The notes under the pieces were generated by a model, which worked only from the letters and a program-made list of their open reading frames with translations, was not told the origin of the DNA and made no database searches. Both the position numbers and the translations under genes were made by a program. 64,000 nt of DNA from contig OY829653.1 of assembly GCA_963691815.1 (NCBI GenBank), positions 29,863,750 through 29,927,749 of the forward strand, in the 5' to 3' direction. Numbering within the stretch: position 1 is the stretch's first letter; each line of letters starts with the position of its first letter. The stretch is from Echiichthys vipera (Eukaryota; Chordata; Actinopteri; Perciformes; Trachinidae). This document shows positions 48,167-62,275 of the stretch, one piece after another.

Positions 48167-48410
48167 CAAGACAATGTTCCCTCTCACACTGCAAAACAGG
48201 TGAAGCAGTTCCTTGAAGCTAAGAATAATAAAACAATGAAATGGCCAGCCCAGAGTCTACATCTAAACCACATTAAGAATCTCTGGGAAATCATCTGTGA
48301 CAAAGTAACGTCTAAGAAACCCACTACAGTTCCTGAACTGTGGCAGAGACTGCAAGAATTCATCACAGATTCATTCCAGATCCATGGCCACCTCATAATC
48401 ATCCCACACA
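48167..48410 (+). pseudogene. Tc1-like transposase, C-terminal catalytic part
   Basis: Reads QDNVPSHTAKQVKQFLEAKN, then MKWPAQSLHLNHIKNLWEII and KKPTTVPELWQRLQEF. QDN-x-P-x-HT holds the second catalytic Asp of the DD34E triad. The third acid normally lies in (N/D)-x-IENLW; here the sequence is HIKNLW, so the catalytic Glu is replaced by Lys. The piece is also cut off from the N-terminal half by unrelated sequence. It cannot transpose, and it suggests the family was already dead or trans-mobilised when this copy diverged. Confidence 0.75.
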
Positions 48411-48450
48411 CAGTCAGTGTGTTACTGACACTAGCTCTAACAGGGCCTGA

Positions 48451-51400
48451 TAAATGATATGTTCTCTGACCCTAAAGAAGGGTGCAGGAAGCAGACTCTA
48501 AAGGCAGTGCAATGAAACCAACAAGGCTTATATGACTGATGCTGTTAAAGGAACATTTCACGTTCAAGTAGAAAGTTGATATATTGTGTAATAGCTTTAA
48601 ACAACCTTGAAAGTTGTCCTCAGAGTGAAATCACCCAGAGCTCTCTGAGCCCCGTTTGGGTTTTTGACGCTCGTGTAAAAATAATTCATGTCAAATAATA
48701 GAAAGAGAATCCGTTGGCAAAACAAGTACTTTTTTCTGCTTGACAAGTCCAAAAGTCAAAATTAATTACAATCAGATGTGTAGTGTTCAACAGAGTATCA
48801 ATGTCTGAAGGCATGATGTCAACAATGAATACTTTACACTCCAAGCATGAAAGTGAGCTGCAGCCAGGCATCAAGAGGTCGTCTTGTGTTGCCATTTGTT
48901 TGTATGGAAGCTGACATGTGACAAATACCTTTAGTGAGTATGAACACTTATGTTTAGCCCATAAACTCTATCCACACCTCTTGTCTTGATGAGTTACTGC
49001 AGTGCTTACCTCGTCTGCTCTGGAGTCTGGATGTGGATTTGTCGTTAGATCTTATTTGTTTAATGCTAACTGAGATTTGACAAAACTGAAATGGGTTAGA
49101 AAACTGTTGTATTTTGAAAATAATGGTCTGCAGAAAAATGGCGGGGGTGTTAGTTACTGCTCACAACAAGGTGACATAATGTATTTGTATCTAATTAAGT
49201 CAGAGGGGAGTTCCATTATTAATGAGAGGCAACACCTTCAGCCTAACTAAACCTTAGTATTTGGTGCATCACAGGGACAAAACTCCGCTGACGCAACAAT
49301 TGTAGCAAACATTGCTCAACACTTTTTTACAAATAAAGGGATAGGTCTTGAGCTATTTCCTTCAGATAGTGTAGGGTTGTATTTCTGTTGAATAATGTAA
49401 ATATTTGCCTTTTTTCTACACAAATGCTGTCATATAGTGGCTAAATATCAACAAGGTATGAGCCTGTGTTAATGTGCATTTTGACAATTTTTAATGAAAC
49501 CTTTGAAATCATTTTCACACAGGTTTTAAGTAGGATTCTAACCTTGATATAACACAGGAATGTAAAAGGAAGTGTCTTCTGGTAGAACATGCCCTATACA
49601 TCCTATGAAGTTCCATTAGCTCACGTAGCTCCTGCTCCCAGGACAGATAGCACTGTCGTCCCAGGAGACAGCTTGTGACTGCATGTCCTGGTCTCACTGC
49701 ATGATGGTAGCATGATGCTCCTCACTGTCCCTCTCAGGCTATCATGAGTTCAATGCCATGCCCAGGTAGTGGGAACATGCAACACCCAATCAGTTACGAT
49801 GTATACCTGTCAAGAGGTGATTATATCAAAGCCTATACTCAGGGCTTGAATCACGGATTGAGACAATCTCCAAAGATTTGGTGATGGAAAATTTCGAGAA
49901 GTAGAGTATATTCTCAAAAGTGGTGATTTAGGTTATACAAAGAGAAACTAGTGGATTTGGCTATTGAATTTCATTAGTCATAACTTAAATTGTGTATCAA
50001 TCATCTATTTTGCTTTTAGGTTTGTAACAATTCTACTATGTTGACGTTGTTGTAGTAGTAGCTGTTGTTGTTGCTTTAATTTGTGGGCTGATTTATTTGA
50101 TTGTCATACTGATTCATTTTCTTTTGTATTTGTTACAGAACCTTCCTACAATAAATAGCAAAGGGAATATCTTGTCTGTACAGTGCATTCTGATAGATGC
50201 CCCCTGGTGGTCACAACTTTGCATACCAGTAGAACTATACAGTCCATGTTAGGCAACAAAACATACCCATATACGCATCAAAGGTATATGGAGAAGCACA
50301 TATCTCTAGTCTTCCTGGTGTCCTGAACATGGCAGTGAAAAAGTAAAACAGAAAAAAATAACAGATCAGAAGGTATAAAAGGAAATACAGAAACACACTG
50401 ATTACTTCCAAAGCCTTGTGTATAATTGCAATCAACATCTTTTCATTAGGAGGTAGAAGAATTCCCGGCTGTCTTCTCAGGGATCGAGTCATGTTGGAAA
50501 TTAATTTAGCATACTGTGCCTGCTCCCATCAAAGATGCAACATAAGGGACACTACTTCTGGCCTTGTTGACATTTGAAACTAACATATAGTCCAGTGTAG
50601 TCATCCCAGCTGCATAATGTCCACTCCCAGGCTGAAAGCCCAAGGACACATGACCACAATTATCATGAAAGGTCATAGTGTAGCAGAATATGGTGCATGC
50701 ACGCCATTGCATACATAATTCAGGAGCACAAGCTCAGGGGTAGAATATATTTTCTCATATACTCTATATTGCAGTCGGACATAGTGCAACTCATTCAAGC
50801 CGGTTTTGGAGTTTTATTGAAATAAATTAATTCATCTTCTGGTTAAGTGGTAGAGGAGGGATCTACTGCTGTGCTCAGGGCAAACTTCTGTAGTGTTTAT
50901 GTCAGATTAATCAAAAACAACTAGGTGAAGGATGCAGTTGGAGCCACACCAGCAAACTGCCTGACTCACAGTATGCTTTTCACAGTATGCACAGTATGCT
51001 ATTTTCACCCCATGGTGTCAGTACTGATACACCTGAACTCTTCCTGTAGTTAATGTTTGGCTCCTATTGAAGGAAAACATACATTTGTCTGTTGAAGAAT
51101 GACATTAAAGGGATACTTCACGCAGATTTAAGTCCAGCTCTGTGTCGTGGCAATATGGGAAGCATGTGCAGATGAATGGTGTTAGGGAAAATCTCTGTGT
51201 AGCGGAGCAGCGGAGATCTACCAAGCAGGGGTTAAAACTAACTTTTTTTCATTTTACATTTTCAATCGTCCCGAAAATCTTTTTTACTTTTTGAGTTGTT
51301 ACTTACTGATAATATAATAAAAACACAATACATTATGTTGATAAAAAAATATAATTATTGCCTGACTATATTTGTTTAGCTTGTACCTCTTTTATATTGT

Positions 51401-52429
51401 TTTAATTGTTCTTATTGTTTGTTTGTTTAATGCGCCAAAGGGTGTTGCGCAATTTCGTTGTATCCAATACATTAACTATAAAAGCTATTCTAATCAAGAT
51501 GACAACCAACACCCTCAGTCACAGAACTGTGGTCTAAGTGACCCTCTGCCACTACTCCACCATTTAGTGAATGCATTTTTAGTTTAATTCACCATGAGAA
51601 CATTGTACCAGCAAGTTAAAGGATCAGATATGATGATGATAATACACATAGATTTAGAGCTGGCTATCTCTGAAGCTAACAGACTGCCATTAAAAGCAAT
51701 TGGTAATAGCACTGCTAATGTAAACTTTGACACTCTACCTGCTGTGTTGATGGTGGATAACTTGTGGGCAATTTGCTTTTACCACCATAACCAGAAAAGT
51801 CGAGTATGATAACCAACAATCTCTGGTGAGTGAACAGTTTAGTGTGTTATTACCTTGTTTCAACAGTATAATAGTGTACAACTGCTTACGTTAGCTAGCT
51901 AGCAGATGATGCTAATCTGCTTACCAGTTACTACTAGAGTCTAGACTCTAGACAATAAGATAAAAGTGATGGAATATCTAAAAATAATCAGTGTGTTAAC
52001 ATGTCTGAATGTGTGGGAGGATAAAGTATCAGTAGTTATTTAAAATCACAATTCACACAGTTTCCTAGCTTCCTAGCTTAAACTGACATCATTAGCCACT
52101 AAAAGCGTTCTGCCCCGAGACTCGTGTGCATCGTTATCGTTGCCGATAATGGCGGTGGTGATTCTGTAGTTAACGTTACCTGAGGCTCCTTGGGTCATAC
52201 TGGGTGGCTGGGCTCTGTGCTGGGGCTGGGTGCACTCAGACTGCCCCTCTTTTGGCCTCAGGTAGCGCAGCTTCCTCTCTGACCGAGCCCCACGGCACAG
52301 TGACAGCAGAGAGTAATATAGTACGGTGACCACTGAGTATCGTCGTCACAGCTCAAGCGGCAGCAGTGCGAGAGACTAATTCCTAAAGTCCACCGTGTAA
52401 ATATGCCCACCTTTACAGTAGAAATTAAC
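48451..52429. other. 4-kb interval without recognised genes
   Basis: Two weak repeat signals are present. TTAAAGGGATACTTCACGCA at 51106-51125 starts a stretch that looks like a TTAA-targeting MITE end. A block near 51440-51465 (GTGTTGCGCAATTTCGTTGT) resembles a LINE 3' end. A GTTGTTGTTG run lies near 50045-50075. No supportable exons or RNA genes. Confidence 0.45.
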
Positions 52430-52545
52430 CTGTTTACAGCCTGGTACAAAAAAAAAAGTTTTTGGTCTCTATCGATAATGTCCCCATTCATGATAACTGT
52501 ACAGGTAATGCATTTTGTTATAGAACTCACCTCTTTAAATTATGT
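52430..52545 (+). repeat. dispersed repeat shared with 13.4 kb
   Basis: Shares TTTTTGGTCTCTAT, CATGATAACTGTAC and TATAGAACTCA, in the same order and spacing, with 13395-13480. It directly adjoins the 3' end of the L2 LINE, whose usual tail is missing, so the two may be joined by truncation. Confidence 0.6.
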
Positions 52546-52604
52546 ATTAAAGTGCTGCAAAGTTAAGGGCATAGTCACTTAGGTGACAGGCGGGTGCTGT
52601 CACA

Positions 52605-54495
52605 GTAACAACAATTCCCCCGTAGAGAACGGTGGCAACGAAAACCTTCCCTATTACAGGCAGGAACGTCAGACAGACCCAGCTCTGTGGAGGACGGCCA
52701 TCTGTCTTGACCGGTTGGGGAGGAAGAAAAGGAGAGAGAAAGAGAGAACAGATGGACAGAGAAAGACAAAGACAAAGACAGACACAGAGACAGACACACT
52801 TCCAGTAACTATAATAATATCTATAGTAATGTAAATATGACTTATATGTTATGGCAGTTATTACAGCAGAATAGTAGAAACAAGCACAGCTAAGGTTAAA
52901 GATTATAATAGTAGCAGGAAGCGTCATGTAGGACCACGGCAGCAGGCACCACCACGATCAGCAGAGACCTGCGAGACGACAAAGCACAAACAACTCCGGG
53001 GAAGAAGTTGAATTAGTAACATGCATTGATGAGACATGAATGATACAGACAGAGAGGAGAGAAGCTCAGAGGATCTGGAAAAGTATTATCCCCCGGCAGA
53101 CTAGGCCTATAGCAGCATAATTAAGCAGAACAATATCAGCTTAACAATAACAACATTGTTAAGAGCTCATAAGCCCTAGCTGTAAGCTTTATCAAAAAGG
53201 AAAGTTTTAAGTTTACTCTTCAATATGGGGACAGTGTCTGTATTCCGAATAACACTTGGGAGTTGGTTCCACAGGAGAGGAGCTTGGTAGCTGAAGGCTC
53301 TGCCTCCATTTCTACTTTTGGAGACTCTAGGAATGACAAGTAGCCCTGCATTCTCAGAGCGCAGCATTCTAGTCGGGTAATATGGTACTATGAGCTCTTT
53401 AAGATACGATGGAGCCTGACCAATAGGAGCTTTGTAGTTAAGGAGAAGGATTTTAAATTCTATTCTAGATTTTACAGGTAGCCAGTGCAAAGAAGCTAAT
53501 ACAGGAGAAATATGTTCTCTTCGGTTTGTTTTAGTCGGTACACGAGCTGCAGCATTTTGGACCAACTGTAGACTCTTAACAGACTTATTGGAGCATCCTG
53601 ATAATAAGGAGTTGCAGTAGTCCAGCCTAGAAGTAACAAATGCATGGACTAGTTTTTCTGCACCTTTCTGAGACACAATTTTCCTAATTTTCGCAATATT
53701 ACGCGGGTGAAAATATGCAGTCCTTGTTGTTAGTTTTATGTGAGAATCGAAGGACATATCCTGATCAAAAATAACACCCAGATTCCTTACTGTGGGGCTG
53801 GAGGACAACACAACATCATCCAGAGTAACAATGTCTTTAGCTATTGAGTTTCGGAGGTCTTTGGGGCCAAGTACAATGACTTCAGTTTTATCTGAGTTTA
53901 ACATCAGAAAATTACAGGTCATCCAGCTTTTTATTTCCTTAATGCACATTTGAAGTTTATCTAACTGATGGGTTTCATCTGGTTTGATCGACAAATATAA
54001 TTGTGTATCATCAGCATAACAATGAAAGTTTCTGGAGTGCTTCCTTATAATATTTCCTAAGGGAAGCATATATAAGGTGAATAGAATCGGTCCAAGGACA
54101 GAACCCTGTGACTAACTTGAGTGTGAATGGAGGATATGTCATTAACATGTACAAACTGAGATTTATCTGATAAATAAGACTTAAACCAGCTTAATGCGGT
54201 TCCTTTAATGCCAATTAGATGCTCCAGTCTCTGTAGCAGGATGTGATGGTCAATAGTGTCGAAGGCAGCACTAAGATCTAGTAAGACAAGTACAGAGACA
54301 AGTCCTTTGTCTGAAGCTATTAGAAGGTCGTTAGTAATTTTTACCAGTGCTGTCTCTGTGCTATGATTCATTCTAAATCCTGACTGGAAGTCCTCAAATA
54401 ACTCATTATTATGTAAAAAGTCGCACAGCTGATTGGCGACTTATTTCTCGAGGATCTTAGAGAGAAAAGGAAGATTAGATATAGGTCTATAGCAT
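52605..54495 (-). mobile_element. L2-clade LINE, 5'-truncated
   Basis: On the minus strand it begins inside the reverse transcriptase (YRPISNLPFLSKILEK) and runs through the C-terminal region to a stop near 53176. A long 3' untranslated region follows, with TCTGTCTTTGTC simple repeats (about 52745-52800) and the conserved CCGGTCAAGACAGATGGCCG and CTCTACGGGGGAATTGTTG blocks. The terminal ATTTGGC...AATAAAATTGAATTG tail seen at 62166-62275 is absent. About 1.9 kb remains of an element that is normally several kb long. Confidence 0.85.
53176..54495 (-). pseudogene. L2-type reverse transcriptase, two frames with one stop and one frameshift
   Basis: Upstream part: YRPISNLPFLSKILEK, then a TAA stop (near 54442), then FEDFQSGFRMNHSTETALVK, LLDLSAAFDTIDHHIL and WFKSYLSDKSQ. 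These are reverse-transcriptase fingers and palm, with the first catalytic Asp in LDLSAAFD. Near 54105-54115 a deletion of about 10 bp removes the expected GVPQ motif and shifts the frame. The following 297-codon frame has FHCYADDTQLY (catalytic YADD intact), then LNSDKTEV, LGVIFDQDMSF, VTSRLDYCNSLLSGC, LQLVQNAAAR and LHWLPVKSRIEFK. It is a broken reverse transcriptase; the endonuclease and ORF1 are missing. Confidence 0.85.
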
Positions 54496-55997
54496 CAGGC
54501 TCCGGTCGGTTAAGACATAAACCTGTGACTGAGCCACGCTCTAGTGGAGGGCATGCTAAGTGACTATGTGAAGAGTCAAATACTTATAAATACCCAATTT
54601 ATATCAAATGGTATTGTTGCTTGAAACGCCCATACCTACGGTCCCTTCCGAAGCTGAGAAATGAGTCTCAACCTCGTACTCATGACAAAACTTTACAAAA
54701 AAGTAAAAAAAATATTTACACTTTGAAATTTGGATGAACAAAAGAGGTTTTAAGGTATACCTACTCTTAGAGGTACTGCTTGGTAGACAATCTTTATCTT
54801 TGGACAGAGCAACAGTATCTTTTTCCAGTCGTTGTGCTAAGCTACGCTCACTGTCTCCTAGCTCCATCTTCAACAGACATGTATGAGAGTGGTATAGATC
54901 TTCTCATCTAACTCTCAGCAATAGAGCAAAAAAGCACTTTTCCCAAAATATTGAGCTCTTTATTCCTTGAACATTTACTGTAGGCACAGTAGCTCCAATC
55001 ATATTATTGTGCAGTTGACAATCACTGTCACCAGGTCTATGAGACAAGAATGACATAGAGACAATGCTCAATTTGCTAAATGTGAAGGAAATCACTCCAA
55101 TTATGATTTTCTGTATTAATCCTCAGCCAGCTCTCTGTCTCTGTCTGGTTAGAGGTGCTATTGATTTCCTATGACAATGATAGATGGATGTGGATCTAAC
55201 AAAAATGGTAACTCTGTAGGTTGTATTCTACTGATTATCCCATCAGTTATGGATTTATCAGATGAGAAATACATTTGTTATATAAAAGAGAAGATAAGAC
55301 AGGTGTCTGAACAAGTTATTGGTTTCCGTTATCGGATAATTTTTATTGTGTACAATAATATTATCTGTCAAAAAACTAAACCCATGTATAGCATTTAAGT
55401 GCCATATTACATTCTGGGCTTTGAATGCTGGCAGTCCACTTTAGAATCCACACCAACGTCTTCTTCAAAGCACATGTCCACAGCACATTGAGCTCTATAT
55501 AGTTTACTGATTAAACAAAAGAAGATCGAGTTTCTCCAGGACTCGTTTTAGCCCTACACTATTTTGACATTTTGTGACCTGTGTGTTGAGTCCTTCCCAT
55601 ATAAAAGCTTTGGGATCTGGACCCCTGCTCGAGCACATGTTGCATGTGTTGCTACTTGTCCCAGTATAATGTAATAGGACAGCACGCTCAAGGCCAGCCT
55701 CTGTTCAGCACCCATACTTATAAGTACTGTCACAACAGGAGCACTGATTTAGGATCACTGATCAAATCATATTAATATGATTTGTTATTCAACAGATAGA
55801 GCTGGGATTCTTCATTTGTTATGTTTTATTTTTTAGTGCAACAATAAGCTTTAGGACCTTAAGTTAAACCTCAAAATCAAACCTATGGGAGTGTTGATGT
55901 GGGGTCGGTCCTTTTTCATACTGGATGTATACATAGTTTTTTAAACCTTTCACACAGTAAATGCAAATAAAGAAACATATATAGTTAAGTTCATTAT
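54496..55997. other. interval with one shared repeat
   Basis: 54855-54965 carries GAGAGTGGTATAGATCTTCT, CATCTAACTCTCAGCA and TTTTCCCAAAATATTGAGCT, matching 13600-13675. I recall this from a common teleost repeat. No gene-like content elsewhere. Confidence 0.5.
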
Positions 55998-56598
55998 TAC
56001 GACGGCGTATTAGGGCGAAGTGTGAAAAAAAAAAATATATATATGGACCCGTGGGAGGGGTGTAATATTTTGAGAAAAATGTTGCAGATTTATGAGATTA
56101 AAGTGGCAAATCTACGAGAAAATAATCACAGATTTACAAAATTAAAAACTAGCAAATCTACAAGAAAAAAGTTGAAAATGTATTAAATTCAAAGTTAGAA
56201 AAATAGTGCTTAATTTTCTCCTCCAGTGTCCAGTGTTTTACGATTTGTGTTTGTTTTGGTTCCGTATATTATGATCACAAAAATTTAAATCACTAAAAGA
56301 AAAAACGACAATTTTTTTTCATATTCTCTGACCTAAAGTTTCCATCTCCCCAGTAAAGCAGCTGTGAGGACGGTGCTGTGTCACAGCGGGATTTCTGCTT
56401 CTTCTCTGATATTTGAACTTGTGACAACACATGGTTCAGGTCCTGAGGGGTTTGACTGTTGGGAGTTGGGACTGGTTTTGTTCTAAAGTGCCGAATTCTA
56501 TCTTTATGGCTTATTGTTGAAACACTACCCTGCTGTTGTTGTTGCCATAGCTACGGTAAACATTCAGGTAACCTCAGTGACCCTAATACGCCGTCTTA
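55998..56598. mobile_element. DNA transposon with 18-bp ends and 6-bp target duplication (IS3EU-like?)
   Basis: Left end TACGACGGCGTATTAGGG. Right end, reverse-complemented, TAAGACGGCGTATTAGGG (one mismatch in 18). The hexamer CATTAT flanks both sides exactly (55992-55997 and 56599-56604). The interior has repeated AAATCTACGAGAA/AATCTACAAGAA motifs (about 56080-56175) and no coding capacity. As I recall, the IS3EU group makes 6-bp duplications and has ends starting TAY, which would fit the left end but not clearly the right (TAA); the assignment is tentative. Confidence 0.7.
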
Positions 56599-59879
<3,281 letters not shown>

Positions 59880-59880
<1 letters not shown>

Positions 59881-60030
59881 TATACTTGGTCGAAAACAGG
59901 AAATTCCCCTGCTTTCAATAGTATTCCATGCCTCGTCAGATGCTTCATTAAGTTTGACGTGTTTCCCCTTACATGCAATTGTTTTCAAACATGTATTGCA
60001 CGTCCCATTGTTGTATTCTTTCTTTCTTTC
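59880..60030 (-). pseudogene. hAT (Ac/ZBED1-like) transposase BED-finger fragment, frameshifted
   Basis: The minus strand reads CNTCLKTIACKG (near 60000-59965) in one frame and, after a small indel, NTSNLMKHLTRHGI in another (to about 59925). Together these are the Cys-x2-Cys and His-x3-His halves of a BED zinc finger, the DNA-binding module of hAT transposases. Everything downstream is lost: the sequence passes into terminal-region-like DNA with GGCACCGGCACCGTTTTAAA. An A/G-rich run (the TTTC repeats at 60017-60040 on the plus strand) lies upstream. It is a distinct hAT lineage from the two fragments near 0.5 and 16.1 kb. Confidence 0.6.
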
Positions 60031-61305
60031 TTCTTTCTTTTATCAAAATACAGTCACACTTTAGAGCGTTTACCTTTAGGCCTTTTAAAGGTTTTTAAGC
60101 TAGCTTAGTTAACGGTAGGCTAACGTGACCTGCCTGCTGCCAATTGTGTTAACTAATGCTAACCTCACATCACTCACGTGCAGTGAAGTTTCTATTACCT
60201 TTATAACTATAACATAGGCATCCTTATCCTCATTTGTAACTTACAGCTCATTGAGTTCACACTACAAAAACATGCAAAGTCGCCAGATTCTAGGAGAAAG
60301 GTTGGGGAAGCAGTGGAAGGCAGCCAGGTGGAGTAGGTTTTCCGTCAGGCCTTCTACTGTGGCCATTTGGAACAGGTATAAAAACTCAGACATAGTCAAA
60401 GACACGTTGTACAACCTAGTTCATTTGAAGCATACTGACCACTTTAACACTACTACTTTAAATAAACATGGAAGCACTACTTGAGTTGCCAGATAACATA
60501 TACACTAAATCCCAATAATGCCACCTTATTGGATCTAGGTCTTAATGTTTTGGTTCCCCTGGCAGTACATGTAGTAGGTCCAGGACATGTTTCTAATCTT
60601 CACCACTGTACCTTTAATCCACTTTGATCAGAAAAAGTGGATTGGGTCTTACAGTGCGAGCAGGAACCTGGTGGCCCAGATAAAGTAGGGAGAGGATGTA
60701 TGGCCACGTGTCTTGAAACCATACACTGATCTGCTAATGCTAATTAAGATTGCACTCACTAACTGCCTGAGTAGTTATACTCCATATTTCTATAAACCCA
60801 GAGCTTTGACACTTTCCCATCGAAAGCAACATGAAAACCCCCTAATAATCAGCTGCAAATATGGTTTGACCCTGAAACAAGTCTAACAAAAGCTTTTTCA
60901 ATTGTTTAAAGTAGTATCAGTGTACTTTAAAACTAAAAGTTTGCCAAAGTTTGAGTCCAAGAAAGGCCCCACTTTCAAAATGGCGGCCATCAGGTCCTTA
61001 AAATGACCATTAATCCTTTGTATTCCTCCTAGACCAGGAACACTGATGCCTGATGCATGTTTTGATCATGTAATATTCAAATGAGCTTATCTGCATGATA
61101 GATAAGTGATTACAAGTACAATTATATATTAAAGCAATTGGTTGTGTGTGTGTGCGTGTGCGTGTGCGTGTGCGAATGAAGTACATTTTCCTTACGTAAT
61201 TGCATATTTCTCCTTTCTCATATTGTTTTGACTAGTGTTAGTTGTCTCTGTGGTTCATAACCACTCTTTTGATTCCAATAAAGAATAAATTCATTAGAAC
61301 TGTGT
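60031..61305. other. interval without recognised genes
   Basis: Contains TTAGCTAACG-type motifs near 60095-60160, typical of transposon leaders, and a (GT)n/(GTGTGC)n microsatellite at about 61141-61174. The 77-codon frame at 60251-60484 has no recognisable domain. Confidence 0.45.
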
Positions 61306-61506
61306 CAGTCATCTTCAACTGCTTGTCCCTATCGGGTCACATGCATTTCTTTGGACTGTGGGAGGAAACCGGAGAACCCGTAGAAAACCCACGCAGACTT
61401 GGGGAGAACATGCAAACTCCACACAGAAGGGCCCCAGCCCGGATTCGAACTAGGTACCCTCTCGCTGTGAGGCGACAGTGCTAACCACCACTCAACCGTG
61501 CCGCCC
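61306..61506 (-). mobile_element. tRNA-derived SINE with 19-bp target duplication
   Basis: The minus strand starts GGGCGGCACGGTTGAGTGG, has an A-box-like TGGTTAGCACTG and a perfect B-box GTTCGAATCC, the two internal promoter elements of RNA polymerase III. The body follows with GTTTGCATGTTCTCCCC, TGCGTGGGTTTTCTACGGG and GGTTTCCTCCCACAGTCC, and it ends in AAGCAGTTGAAGATGACTG. Direct repeats AAATTCATTAGAACTGTGT (61287-61305) and AAATTCATTAGAATTGTGT (61507-61525) differ at one base and mark the target duplication made by LINE machinery. The 5'-truncated relative at 35410-35625 shares body and 3' end. Confidence 0.9.
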
Positions 61507-61941
61507 AAATTCATTAGAATTGTGTGGTACTGTAACATTTAAAAGTCGAAACAGGGCTGCCACGTAAAGGCTCAATAGCAGTATAAAATGACTGTTCAAA
61601 CCTCAGTCATAGGGCCACAAGTCATACATTAAGATACATGATGTACCTATGAATATCAAATCTGTGTCACATAAAAGGGAAAAAGATCTGAATTCAGCAT
61701 GCTCTCCAACAGCAAGGTGAATGTGACATGTGAAAGGACTCTAGAACCACTTAACTTATTGACAACACTTGTATCGCTTCATGACATTCATCTGAAGCTG
61801 GACAGCGATCACTTAAGCGTCCTTAATGCTGCACGTTACGTCAACACCAGCATTTGTTAAGTCCACACGGATCATAAATACTTGATGATGCCGGAGATCA
61901 CCACGGTAACTCTGTTCAGATGGACGTGTCCTGTAACATGT

Positions 61942-62016
<75 letters not shown>

Positions 62017-62165
62017 CCAGTGTTGACTGTGATGTTTCCACTCACTTCGCATCCTCAACCAAACGGCACCATCTGTTCCCAACAAGCCCCCACCACAGTG
62101 ACTTCCTGGTTGATCCGATATGAAGTGCCAAAAACTGCAGTTCTCCGAATGTCCAATAGGAGTCC
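61507..62165. other. interval with microsatellite only
   Basis: Contains the (AC)n tract at 61943-62013. Other sequence shows no recognised feature; overlapping open frames on both strands are built on the repeat. Confidence 0.5.
61943..62013. repeat. (AC)n microsatellite
   Basis: About 70 bp of pure AC repeat. Confidence 0.97.
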
Positions 62166-62275
62166 ATACTCTACGGGGGAATTGTTGGGGTATGCCTACT
62201 CTGTAAAGTGTCCTGAGATAACTTTTGTTATGATTTGGCACTATAAATAAAATTGAATTGAATTGAATTGAGTAG
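62166..62275 (+). mobile_element. L2-clade LINE 3' tail
   Basis: Starts with CTCTACGGGGGAATTGTTGG, shared with the 3' untranslated part of the LINE at 52605-54495. It continues CTGTAAAGTGTCCTGAGATA and TTATGATTTGGCACTATAAA, then ends in AATAAAATTGAATTG repeats. It is a very short, 5'-truncated insertion in the plus orientation. Confidence 0.8.

Larger units (their letters stand above)
46935..48450 (+). mobile_element. Tc1-like transposon, copy 2 (decayed)
   Basis: The left inverted repeat is recognisable from about 46935 (AAAGTTATTAATACTTGATC, CCACTGCTGTACTAGCATGT, AACCAAGGCAC) and matches the left repeat of the element at 6973-8129. The outermost bases (CAGTGGAGAT) are gone. After the leader comes an N-terminal transposase piece, then about 570 bp of sequence not recognised as Tc1 (about 47595-48165), then the C-terminal piece. 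No right inverted repeat follows. The unrelated middle may be an insertion or a replacement. Confidence 0.75.

Noticed and set aside
60251..60484. 77-codon open frame with basic residues
   Set aside because: No recognisable domain and no splice or promoter support.
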